From: Candidatus Omnitrophota bacterium
GTDB lineage: Bacteria; Omnitrophota; Koll11; Aquiviventales; Aquiviventaceae
Direction of reading: 5' to 3'
NCBI GenBank assembly: GCA_016196415.1
Contig: JACPXS010000009.1
Coordinates: 1 to 7,896 of the forward strand
Length of the DNA: 7,896 nucleotides
Numbering within the stretch: position 1 is the stretch's first letter; each line of letters opens with the position of its first letter. Of this stretch, positions 1 to 6,630 are shown piece after piece. A program made the position numbers and the translations under genes. The notes beneath the pieces are model-generated. The model had not been told where the DNA came from, searched no databases, and saw only the letters and a program-made list of their open reading frames with translations.

Positions 1-1
1 C

Positions 2-700
2 CGCTCGTCGCTCGTCTTCAAAGCGAAGGATCTCGCGCTCGACCTCTCGAAGGAAACGCCGCAGGCCAAGCGGCTGCTCACGCTCCTCCAACGGCTCGAG
101 CACCAGGGCTACCACTTCGAGGCCGCGGAGGGGTCGTTTGAGCTGCTGCTGCAGCGCCAGCTCAAGCGGCTGAAGCCGTTCTTCACGCTGGGCGGATTCC
201 GGGTCATCGTCGAGAAGCGCGACCGCCGGCTCATCTCCGAGGCGACCGTCAAGGTCCACGTGAACGGGGTCGCCGAGCAGACCGCCGCGGAAGGCGACGG
301 GCCGGTGAACGCCCTGGACCACGCGATCCGCAAGGCGCTGCGCCGGTTTTACCCCACGCTCTCGGAGATGCACCTGACCGATTTCAAGGTGCGGGTGCTC
401 GATGAAAAAGCGGGCACGGCCGCCAAGGTCCGCGTGCTGATTCAATCGCAGGACGAGCAGGATTCCTGGGGGACGGTGGGCGTCTCGGAGAACATCATCG
501 AAGCAAGCTGGCAGGCGCTGAGCGACTCCATTGAGTACAAGCTCCTGAAAGACCACGCCCAGTCGGCAGCACGCAGAAGGCAGAAGGCAGCAATCACTAA
601 GAGCGCCTATCACAGTGACCCTGGGCGCTCTGGCTCGAGGCTCAAGGCTCGAGGCTCTCGGCACGTGCGTGACCCTCGCGCCTCCAGCCTAGAGCCTTGA
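2..700 (+). CDS. cimA: Citramalate synthase, C-terminal part (5' end outside window)
   Basis: Only the last 232 codons are present. CimA condenses pyruvate and acetyl-CoA to (R)-citramalate, the first step of the threonine-independent route to isoleucine. The catalytic TIM barrel lies upstream of the window. What remains is the linker helices (about residues 1-55 of the fragment) and the LeuA-type regulatory domain, with [13 protein letters not shown], a conserved [16 protein letters not shown] stretch, and the end motif [18 protein letters not shown] then DSIEYKLL, which is typical of CimA more than of 2-isopropylmalate synthase. This domain normally binds the feedback inhibitor. The family usually ends close to DSIEYKLL, at about base 556. 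Here about 45 more residues follow, encoded by a C-family repeat arm (564-591) and an A-family palindrome (632-701) that provides the TGA stop at 698-700. Assignment to CimA rather than LeuA is likely but rests on the C-terminal part alone. Confidence 0.87.
   Translation, partial: RSSLVFKAKDLALDLSKETPQAKRLLTLLQRLEHQGYHFEAAEGSFELLLQRQLKRLKPFFTLGGFRVIVEKRDRRLISEATVKVHVNGVAEQTAAEGDGPVNALDHAIRKALRRFYPTLSEMHLTDFKVRVLDEKAGTAAKVRVLIQSQDEQDSWGTVGVSENIIEASWQALSDSIEYKLLKDHAQSAARRRQKAAITKSAYHSDPGRSGSRLKARGSRHVRDPRASSLEP
564..591. repeat. Left arm of a C-family heptamer palindrome
   Basis: Four 7-base units of the type GGCAGNA run from 564 to 591. Bases 565-591 match the reverse complement of 755-781 at 23 of 27 positions, including a shared variant unit with ACGCAG, so the two are almost certainly the arms of one element. 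The spacer between them is about 164 bases and holds the end of cimA and a whole A-family palindrome. The arm is translated as part of the cimA tail ([10 protein letters not shown]). Confidence 0.8.
601..630. other. Short inverted repeat (possible hairpin) near the cimA end
   Basis: GAGCGCC at 601-607 is the exact reverse complement of GGCGCTC at 624-630, with a 16-base loop. It lies between the C left arm and the A palindrome, inside the extended cimA frame. No T-run follows, so it is not a standard terminator. It may be the remains of the original downstream region of cimA. Confidence 0.35.
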
Positions 701-701
701 G
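632..701. repeat. A-family heptamer palindrome forming the end of cimA
   Basis: Four GGCTCGA-type units (632-659) are followed by a 14-base spacer and four complementary CCTNNAG-type units (674-701). GGCTCGAGGCTCAAGG begins the left arm. The arms 632-655 and 680-702 pair with three mismatches over 23 positions. Read in the cimA frame, the element encodes [10 protein letters not shown] at the left and RASSLEP at the right, and the last unit gives the TGA stop. The same peptides come from the copies inside valS. The element lies wholly between the two arms of a C-family element. Confidence 0.85.
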
Positions 702-755
702 CAACGTTCATGTTGGTAGAGATTCTAAGAAACGGTAGGTGCGATGACCGGCTGG

Positions 756-783
756 CTGCCTACCGCCTACTGCGTACTGCCTG
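756..783. repeat. Right arm of the C-family palindrome, just before the valS start
   Basis: Four units of the type CTGCCTA run from 756 to 783 and are the complement of the arm at 564-591. A partial fifth unit continues to about 788, leaving only about seven bases before the valS ATG at 796. No purine-rich ribosome binding site is visible in those bases. The arm fills the place where the valS translation start signals would be expected. The rest of the cimA-valS gap (701-755) shows nothing recognisable. Confidence 0.8.
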
Positions 784-795
784 CTGACCGTCAGC

Positions 796-3675
796 ATGGC
801 TGATCTCCCTCCGCAATACAATCCGCAAGAGGTGGAAGAAACCCGCTACCAGTGGTGGGAATCCCAGGGCCTCTTCCAGGCCGACGCCGATCCCACGCGC
901 ACACCCTACACCATCGTGATCCCACCGCCCAATGTGACCGGCATCCTGCACATGGGCCATGCGCTGAACAACACCATCCAAGACATCCTCATCCGGTGGA
1001 AGCGCATGCAGGGCGATAACGCGCTGTGGATCCCGGGCACCGACCACGCCGGCATCGCCACCCAGAATGTCGTTGAGAAAGCCCTGGCCAAGGAAGGGAA
1101 GCGCCGCCAGGACCTCGGCCCCGAAGCATTCGTGCAACGGGTCTGGCAGTGGAAGGAGCAGTACGGAAACACCATCCTGTATCAATTAAAGCGGCTCGGA
1201 GCCTCCTGCGACTGGCGCCGGACCCGCTTCACGATGGACGAGGGTCTCTCCGAAGCGGTCCGGGAGGTGTTCGTGCGGCTCTATAAGCGCGGCCTGATCT
1301 ATCGCGGCCCGTACATTGTGAACTGGTGTCCCCGCTGCCAGACCGCGCTCTCCGATGAAGAGGCCCCGCGCCGGGAAACCCAAGGCAAGCTGTACCACAT
1401 CAAATATCCCCTGGCTGGAGGTTCGAGGCTTGAGGCTGGAGGCAAAAGCGAAAAAAACCAGCCTAGAGCCTCCAGCCTCGAGCCTAGAACCACCTTTATT
1501 GAGGTGGCGACAACGAGGCCGGAGACCATGCTCGGCGATACGGCGATTGCCGTGCACCCCAAGGACAGGCGCTACAAGGCCCTGATTGGCACATACGCGC
1601 TCCTGCCCCTCGTTAACCGCCGGCTGCCCATCATCGCGGACGAAGCGGTGGATCGCGCGTTCGGCACCGGGGCGGTCAAGGTGACACCGGCGCATGATCC
1701 GGTGGACTTCCAGCTCGGCACGAAGCACAACCTGCAATGTATCGATGTGATGACGGACGATGGCCGCCTAGCGAACATCGAGGATGTGCCGGCGGCGTAT
1801 CGGGGATTGGATCGGTTCGACTGCCGCAGCAAGCTCATCGTGGACCTCGAGCAACAGGGCTATTTGGGCGCGATCGATGAGCACGTCCACAATGTCGGCC
1901 ACTGCTATCGCTGTCACACGGTGGTAGAGCCGCGCCTGTCGCCGCAGTGGTTCGTGAAGATGAAGCCGCTGGCCGAGCCGGCGATCCAGGCGGTGAAGCA
2001 TGGCACGATCCAGTTCGTGCCGAAGCGCTGGACGAAGGTCTATCTGAACTGGATGGAGGACATCCAGGACTGGTGCATCAGCCGCCAGATCTGGTGGGGC
2101 CATCGCCTGCCCGTGTATTACTGCTCACAATGCGTTCAAGGTTCAAGGTTGAAGGTTCAAGGGAAGGGCCGTCGCGCCTCGAACCTTGAACCTCGAACCT
2201 TGAACCAGCCGGGGATCATCGTTTCGAAGTCGAGACCCGCGGCATGCCCGAAATGTGGAAACGTTGACCTCAAGCAAGACGAAGATGTCCTCGATACGTG
2301 GTTCTCATCCTGGCTCTGGCCGCTGTCCACGCTGGGCTGGCCCAAGAAGACGGCTGACCTCGCCTCGTTCTACCCAACTTCGACCCTGGTCACCGCGCAG
2401 GAAATCATCTTCTTCTGGGTCGCCCGCATGATCATGGCCGGGTATTTCTGCATGCAGCGCCCGCCGTTTGCGAAGGTGTACATCCATGGTACCGTGCGCG
2501 ATATCACCGGCAAGAAGATGTCGAAATCGCTCGGCAACATCATCGACCCGCTGGACATCATCACGCAGTACGGCGCCGATGCGCTGCGCTACACGCTCGT
2601 GACCGCCACCGCCATCGGGCAGGACGTCTTCCTTTCGGAGGAACGCTTCACCGCCGGACGCAACTTCGCCAACAAGCTGTGGAATGCGACGCGCTTCGTC
2701 CTTTCCCAAACCTCGGCGAGTGGCGAGTGGCGAGTGGCGAGTGGCGAAAGACTGGCTCGTCACTCGTCACTCATCACTCATCACTCAACGGTGCCGGACC
2801 GCTGGATCCTCTCGCGGCTCCAGCGCACCATCGAGCGGGTCACCGCATCGCTCGACGCGCTCCTCTTGAACGACGCGGCCACCGCCCTCTACGACTTCCT
2901 CTGGCATGACGTCTGCGACTGGTATGTGGAAATCGCCAAGGTGCAGTTACAGCAGCCGAAGCTCAAAGCCGGCACCCTGGCTCTCCTACGCCACACGCTG
3001 GAGACCAGCCTGCGGCTGCTGCACCCGGTGATGCCCTTTGTCACCGAGGAGCTGTGGCAGCATCTACAAGGGTTCAAGGTTGAAGGTTCACGGTTGAAGG
3101 GGAAGGCGCCCCCTCGAACCTTGAACCTTGAACCTCGAACCAGCATCATGGTCGCCCCCTGGCCGAAAGCCGACGTCAAACAGGTGGACGCCGCGGCCGA
3201 ATCCCACATGGAGCGGCTGAAGGACGTGGTCAGCGCGATCCGCACCACGCGGGCGGAGCTGAATGTGCCGCCCGACCGCAAGCCGCCCGTGCACCTCATC
3301 AGCCCGCAGTCCTCGTTACGCGCTTTCTTCGAATCGCAGCAACCGCTCTTACAAATGCTCGCCGGGGTGGGCGACGTCCACGTAACCGCTCAGATGCCGA
3401 AGCCCAAGGATGCCGCCATCACCATCATCGACGGCATGGAGGTGATCCTGCCGCTGGCCGGCCTCATCGACGTGGCCAAGGAGCGCGCACGTATTGAGCA
3501 GCGGGTGGCCGAGCTTACCAAGCATCTGCGGCAGGCCGAAGCGCGCCTCAAGGACGCCAACTTCACCGGTAAGGCTCCGGCCGAGATCGTGCAGGGAGCG
3601 CGCGACCGCAAGGCTCAATTGGAAGAGACGCTGAAGAAGACGACCGAGCACCTGGCCGTGTTGCAGGCCATGTGA
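796..3675 (+). CDS. valS: Valyl-tRNA synthetase with four in-frame palindrome insertions
   Basis: A cytoplasmic class I aminoacyl-tRNA synthetase that charges tRNA-Val and hydrolyses mischarged Thr-tRNA. The ATG at 796 gives the normal N-terminus (PPQYNPQEVEE). Signatures are PPPNVTG with HMGH (residues 43-55), a CxxC at 178/181, the editing domain from FIEVATTRPETMLGDTA (234 on) with the HDP motif near 300, a CxxC at 370/373, paired CxxC at 443/446 and 484/487, DVLDTWFSS near 496, KMSKS at 574-578, the anticodon-binding domain from DRWILSRL (about 667), and a C-terminal coiled-coil arm (about 890-959). At 959 residues it is long for the family. About 95 residues come from repeats at about 207-232, 447-471, 641-664 and 759-782, and removing them gives an ordinary size near 860. 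All insertions lie between conserved blocks and no catalytic motif is lost, so the enzyme is expected to be active. The ribosome binding site is weak. Confidence 0.97.
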   Translation: MADLPPQYNPQEVEETRYQWWESQGLFQADADPTRTPYTIVIPPPNVTGILHMGHALNNTIQDILIRWKRMQGDNALWIPGTDHAGIATQNVVEKALAKEGKRRQDLGPEAFVQRVWQWKEQYGNTILYQLKRLGASCDWRRTRFTMDEGLSEAVREVFVRLYKRGLIYRGPYIVNWCPRCQTALSDEEAPRRETQGKLYHIKYPLAGGSRLEAGGKSEKNQPRASSLEPRTTFIEVATTRPETMLGDTAIAVHPKDRRYKALIGTYALLPLVNRRLPIIADEAVDRAFGTGAVKVTPAHDPVDFQLGTKHNLQCIDVMTDDGRLANIEDVPAAYRGLDRFDCRSKLIVDLEQQGYLGAIDEHVHNVGHCYRCHTVVEPRLSPQWFVKMKPLAEPAIQAVKHGTIQFVPKRWTKVYLNWMEDIQDWCISRQIWWGHRLPVYYCSQCVQGSRLKVQGKGRRASNLEPRTLNQPGIIVSKSRPAACPKCGNVDLKQDEDVLDTWFSSWLWPLSTLGWPKKTADLASFYPTSTLVTAQEIIFFWVARMIMAGYFCMQRPPFAKVYIHGTVRDITGKKMSKSLGNIIDPLDIITQYGADALRYTLVTATAIGQDVFLSEERFTAGRNFANKLWNATRFVLSQTSASGEWRVASGERLARHSSLITHHSTVPDRWILSRLQRTIERVTASLDALLLNDAATALYDFLWHDVCDWYVEIAKVQLQQPKLKAGTLALLRHTLETSLRLLHPVMPFVTEELWQHLQGFKVEGSRLKGKAPPRTLNLEPRTSIMVAPWPKADVKQVDAAAESHMERLKDVVSAIRTTRAELNVPPDRKPPVHLISPQSSLRAFFESQQPLLQMLAGVGDVHVTAQMPKPKDAAITIIDGMEVILPLAGLIDVAKERARIEQRVAELTKHLRQAEARLKDANFTGKAPAEIVQGARDRKAQLEETLKKTTEHLAVLQAM
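1413..1491. repeat. A-family palindrome inside valS (first insertion)
   Basis: Four GGCTGGA/GGTTCGA-type units (1413-1440), an A-rich spacer, and four CCTNNAG-type units (1462-1489 plus CC). Bases 1420-1443 pair with 1468-1491 at 22 of 24 positions. Bases 1420-1491 are exactly 72, or 24 codons. The encoded peptide begins GSRLEAGG and ends RASSLEPRT. It sits at the entry to the editing domain, directly before FIEVATTRPET, where relatives have only a short loop. Confidence 0.88.
2134..2206. repeat. A-family palindrome inside valS (second insertion)
   Basis: Four GGTTCAA/GGTTGAA-type units (the first incomplete) at 2134-2160, a GC-rich spacer, and four CCTYGAA units at 2177-2204 plus CC. Bases 2140-2162 pair with 2184-2206 at 21 of 23 positions. 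It encodes GSRLKVQGKG at the left and RASNLEPRT at the right. It lies between the two CxxC pairs (443/446 and 484/487) of a zinc-knuckle-like region of ValRS. Confidence 0.9.
2718..2787. repeat. B-family heptamer palindrome inside valS (third insertion)
   Basis: Four perfect GAGTGGC units (2718-2745), a 14-base spacer, then TCACTCG once and TCACTCA three times (2760-2787). The arms pair through GAGTG/CACTC cores, with G-U pairs in RNA. It encodes a peptide running from SGEWRVASGE to SSLITHHS between the catalytic core (NKLWNATRFVL) and the anticodon-binding domain (DRWILSRL). The sequence differs from family A but the four-plus-four plan is the same. Confidence 0.9.
3071..3141. repeat. A-family palindrome inside valS (fourth insertion)
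   Basis: Four GGTTSAA-type units (3071-3098), an 11 to 13-base spacer, and four CCTYGAA units (3112-3139 plus CC). The arms 3071-3100 and 3112-3141 pair at 25 of 30 positions. The right arm is 28/30 identical to that of the copy at 2134-2206, with only units three and four differing. It encodes EGSRLKG and TLNLEPRT, between TEELWQHL and SIMVAPWP of the anticodon-binding domain. Confidence 0.9.
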
Positions 3676-4580
3676 GCCCTATGCCGATCCTCACCGACCG
3701 CGCGGTGTTGCCGATCATCCGCCAGGCCCTCGCGGAGGACCGCGCCCGCCACGACATCACGTCGAAGACCGTCATCCCTGCCGGCCAGCGCATCACAGCC
3801 CACATCATCGCCAAGTCTTCCGGCATCGCCGCCGGGATCAACATGGCGATGCTCTCGTTCAGGACCGTAGACTCCCGCCTGCGCTGTCGGCTGCATGTGC
3901 GCTCCGGGGCCAAGGTGAGGTCAGGGCAGCCGATCCTGACCGTTGAGGGTCGCGCCCGCTCGATCTTCGCGGCCGAGCGAGTGGCGCTCAATTTCCTGAT
4001 GCATCTCTCCGGCATTGCAACCCTGACCCAGGCGTTTGTCCGGCAGACGCACGGCACCCGCGCCAAAATCTTCGACACCCGTAAGACGCTGCCAGGCCTG
4101 CGCGCGCTGGAGAAGTACGCCGTCCGCGCAGGCGGCGGCCACAACCACCGCAGCGAGTTGGCCGAAGCGATTCTCATCAAGACGAACCACCTGCGCGCCA
4201 TGCGGCAGGGTGAAGGGTCAAGGGTGCAGGGTGCCGGGGTTATTCGCGCAGCCATTCAACGCGCCAAACATGTTCGGCCGAGAAGGTTTGTCGAAGTTGA
4301 AGTCGCCAATCTCAACGAGTTTAAGGAGGCGCTCCACTCCAGGCCCGACGCGATTTTACTCGACAACTGGCCGCTCAACTTGATTCGAAGAGCCGTGGCG
4401 CTTCGTAAGCGTTCACCGTTCGCCCACCACCCTTCACCGCTTTTAGAAGTCTCCGGCGGCGTGACCCTGGCCAACGTGCGCGTCTTTGCCCGCACCGGCG
4501 TCGACCGCATCTCCATCGGCCGCTTCACCCACTCCGCCCCCGCGCTGGACCTCTCACTCAAGGTCCTGACCTATGGATAA
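3672..4580 (+). CDS. nadC: Nicotinate-nucleotide pyrophosphorylase (quinolinate phosphoribosyltransferase)
   Basis: Makes nicotinate mononucleotide from quinolinate and PRPP, releasing CO2, in de novo NAD synthesis. Visible family features are HDITSKTVIPAG near the N-terminus, AERVALNFLMHLSGIAT (101-117, with Arg103), KIFDTRKTLPGLRALEKYAVRAG up to GGGHNHR (154-160), Lys170 in ILIKTNHL, EVEV at 208-211, LLDN at 229-232, SGGVTLANV, and the final THSAPALDLSL. These carry the conserved Arg, Lys, His, Glu and Asp of the active site. At 302 residues it is slightly long. A D-family repeat arm adds GEGSRVQGAG after the active-site Lys, and a second arm encodes the SPFAHHPSPL stretch before LLEVSGG. 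The start is GTG at 3672, overlapping the valS stop, or ATG at 3681. It overlaps uvrB by 8 bases. Confidence 0.95.
   Translation: MSPMPILTDRAVLPIIRQALAEDRARHDITSKTVIPAGQRITAHIIAKSSGIAAGINMAMLSFRTVDSRLRCRLHVRSGAKVRSGQPILTVEGRARSIFAAERVALNFLMHLSGIATLTQAFVRQTHGTRAKIFDTRKTLPGLRALEKYAVRAGGGHNHRSELAEAILIKTNHLRAMRQGEGSRVQGAGVIRAAIQRAKHVRPRRFVEVEVANLNEFKEALHSRPDAILLDNWPLNLIRRAVALRKRSPFAHHPSPLLEVSGGVTLANVRVFARTGVDRISIGRFTHSAPALDLSLKVLTYG
4208..4235. repeat. Left arm of a D-family heptamer repeat in nadC
   Basis: Four units GGGTGAA, GGGTCAA, GGGTGCA and GGGTGCC follow without gaps. They encode GEGSRVQGA in a loop after ILIKTNHL, where related proteins pass more directly to the next helix. Bases 4209-4218 are exactly complementary to 4429-4438. 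Confidence 0.75.
4411..4438. repeat. Right arm of the D-family heptamer repeat in nadC
   Basis: Four units GTTCACC, GTTCGCC, CACCACC and CTTCACC. The reverse complement matches the arm at 4208-4235 in the same register, at 19 of 27 positions, with a perfect outer 10 bases. It encodes SPFAHHPSP before the conserved LLEVSGG strand. The 175 bases between the arms encode conserved NadC sequence, including EVEV and LLDN. Confidence 0.65.
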
Positions 4581-6630
4581 GTTCGAGCTCATCACCGATC
4601 TCACGCCAAAAGGCGACCAACCGCAAGCGATTGAAGCACTCACACACGGACTCAGGGAAGGGAAGAAGTTCCAAACCCTGCTGGGGGTTACCGGCTCCGG
4701 CAAGACGTTCGCCGTGTCCCACGTGATCGCCGCCATCAATAAACCGACCCTCGTGCTCTCTCACAACAAGACGCTGGCTGCGCAGCTCTACAGCGAGTTC
4801 AAGAGCCTCTTTCCGCACAACGCGGTTGAGTACTTCGTGAGCTACTACGACTATTACCAGCCGGAAGCCTATGTGCCCCAGACCGACACCTATATCGAGA
4901 AGGATGCGTCGATCAACGACGACCTTGACCGGCTGCGCCTTTCCGCAACGAGCTCGCTGCTGAGCCGGCGCGATGTCATTCTGGTGGCCAGCGTGTCCTG
5001 CATCTACAGCCTCGGCGATCCGGAAGAGTACAAGGGGCAAATGGTCTGGATCGCAACGGGCAAACCCGCGCGGCGGGATGAGCTCTTGTCCTGGCTCGTC
5101 GGGATCCACTACGCCCGCAACGACGTGGACTTCAAGCGAGGCGCCTTCCGGGCGCGCGGGGATGTTATCGACGTCTTTCCCGCCTACCGCCAGACCGCGT
5201 ATCGGGTCGAGCTGGACCACGGACACATCGCCCGGGTCCGGGAAATCGACCCGCTCACCGGCGACACCCTGGCGGAGTTGGCTCAGATCGCCATCTACCC
5301 GGCCAAGCACTTCGTGACCAACAAGGACCGAATCCATGCCGCCTGCTGGGCGATCCGGCAAGAGCTCTTGGAGTGCGTGCGCAGCTTCCAGACGCAAGGC
5401 AAGCTCCTGGAAGCGCAACGGCTCGAATCGCGCACGAACTACGACCTGGAAATGCTGAAGGAGCTGGGGTTCTGCCATGGCGTCGAGAATTACTCGCGCC
5501 AGTTGTCCGGGCGCGCCCCGGGCTCCCGCCCCTCCTGCCTGATCGACTACTTCCCGAAGGATTCCCTGATGATCGTCGATGAATCGCACGTCACCATCCC
5601 GCAGGTCCGCGGGATGTATGAAGGGGACCGGGCGCGCAAGGACACACTCGTCGAGTACGGCTTTCGGCTTCCCTCGGCGCTCGACAACCGCCCGCAACGG
5701 TTCGAAGAGTTTGAGTCGCTCCTCAATCAGGTGATCTTCATTTCAGCGACGCCGGGACCGTATGAGTTGAAGGCCTGCGGCGGCGAGGTGGTGGAGCAGG
5801 TCATCCGGCCGACCGGCCTGGTGGATCCTGGGATTACCGTAAAACCCACCCAGGGCCAGATCGATGACTTGATCGAGTCCGTGCGGGCGCGGGCCCAACG
5901 CCAGGAACGGGTTCTGGTCACCACGCTCACCAAGCGGATGGCCGAAGACTTGACCCGCTATCTCAGCGAGGCGGCGCTGCGCGTGAAGTACCTCCATTCC
6001 GAAATCGAGGCGATCGAGCGGGTGGAGATCCTGCGCGATCTGCGAAAAGGGGAGTTCGATTGCCTCGTCGGGATCAACCTGCTTCGGGAGGGCTTGGACC
6101 TGCCGGAGGTCTCGCTGGTCGCGGTGCTCGATGCGGACAAGGAAGGTTTTCTGCGCTCGGCCACGGCCTTAATCCAGGTTGCCGGACGCGCCGCCCGCCA
6201 TGTCAACGGCGAGGTCATCCTGTACGCCGATCACGTCACGGGCGCCATGCAGCACATGATCTCGGAGACCAGCCGCCGCCGGGCCAAGCAGCTGGAGTAC
6301 AACCGCGACCACCAGATCACCCCCACCACGATCGTCAAAGCGATCCGGGAAAGCATCGAGGTCGCGCGGCAAGCCGAAGCGCTGACGGTCACGGTGTCCG
6401 GCCAATCGGTCGAAGCGCATCGCATCCGGCAGGTGCTCTCCGACCTGGAGGAGGAAATGCTTGTCTGCGCCAAGGGGCTTCAGTTTGAGCGCGCCGCGCA
6501 GCTCCGCGATGAGATCGCGGCCTTCACGGAGAAATACCACGTGACCGACGGTGAGCAATCCCCGCGATCCCGACGACGACGCCAGAACACTGGGGGCGGA
6601 CGAAGTGGAAACACGCGATCCAGCGCTTGA
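4573..6630 (+). CDS. uvrB: Excinuclease ABC subunit B
   Basis: UvrB is the damage-verifying ATPase of nucleotide excision repair. It is loaded by UvrA and then recruits UvrC. The N-terminus [17 protein letters not shown] is standard and fixes the ATG at 4573, which overlaps the nadC stop, so translation is probably coupled. Walker A GVTGSGKT is at 38-45, the DNA-gripping beta-hairpin [20 protein letters not shown] at 91-110, the DESH box at 336-339, then [31 protein letters not shown], the helicase motif [17 protein letters not shown] and [11 protein letters not shown]-terminal UVR domain (about 619-655, [11 protein letters not shown]) contacts UvrC. At 685 residues it is slightly long. The last 27 or so residues are Arg/Ser/Gly-rich with no family similarity visible and overlap the start of birA. 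No heptamer repeats occur in this gene. Confidence 0.98.
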   Translation: MDKFELITDLTPKGDQPQAIEALTHGLREGKKFQTLLGVTGSGKTFAVSHVIAAINKPTLVLSHNKTLAAQLYSEFKSLFPHNAVEYFVSYYDYYQPEAYVPQTDTYIEKDASINDDLDRLRLSATSSLLSRRDVILVASVSCIYSLGDPEEYKGQMVWIATGKPARRDELLSWLVGIHYARNDVDFKRGAFRARGDVIDVFPAYRQTAYRVELDHGHIARVREIDPLTGDTLAELAQIAIYPAKHFVTNKDRIHAACWAIRQELLECVRSFQTQGKLLEAQRLESRTNYDLEMLKELGFCHGVENYSRQLSGRAPGSRPSCLIDYFPKDSLMIVDESHVTIPQVRGMYEGDRARKDTLVEYGFRLPSALDNRPQRFEEFESLLNQVIFISATPGPYELKACGGEVVEQVIRPTGLVDPGITVKPTQGQIDDLIESVRARAQRQERVLVTTLTKRMAEDLTRYLSEAALRVKYLHSEIEAIERVEILRDLRKGEFDCLVGINLLREGLDLPEVSLVAVLDADKEGFLRSATALIQVAGRAARHVNGEVILYADHVTGAMQHMISETSRRRAKQLEYNRDHQITPTTIVKAIRESIEVARQAEALTVTVSGQSVEAHRIRQVLSDLEEEMLVCAKGLQFERAAQLRDEIAAFTEKYHVTDGEQSPRSRRRRQNTGGGRSGNTRSSA

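Noticed and set aside
697..726. Sigma-70 type promoter before valS (TTGAGC followed by GATTCT)
   Set aside because: The -35-like part belongs to the A-family repeat and the -10-like part is a poor match, so I cannot support it.
701..795. T-box riboswitch or attenuator before valS
   Set aside because: The gap is only 95 bases, no T-box consensus or specifier stem is seen, and a repeat arm fills its second half.
2718..2787. Possible CRISPR array
   Set aside because: The 7-base units are tandem without spacers and occur as inverted arms. CRISPR repeats are longer, direct and separated by unique spacers.
796..3675. valS as a pseudogene because of the repeat insertions
   Set aside because: The frame is intact, all class I signatures, the editing motifs and the C-terminal coiled coil are present, and the insertions fall between conserved blocks.
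4558..5697. Long open frame of 379 codons on the minus strand
   Set aside because: It lies opposite uvrB, which has every family motif. The translation is rich in Arg, Val, Gly and Asp with no recognisable domain, as expected for the complement of a GC-rich gene.
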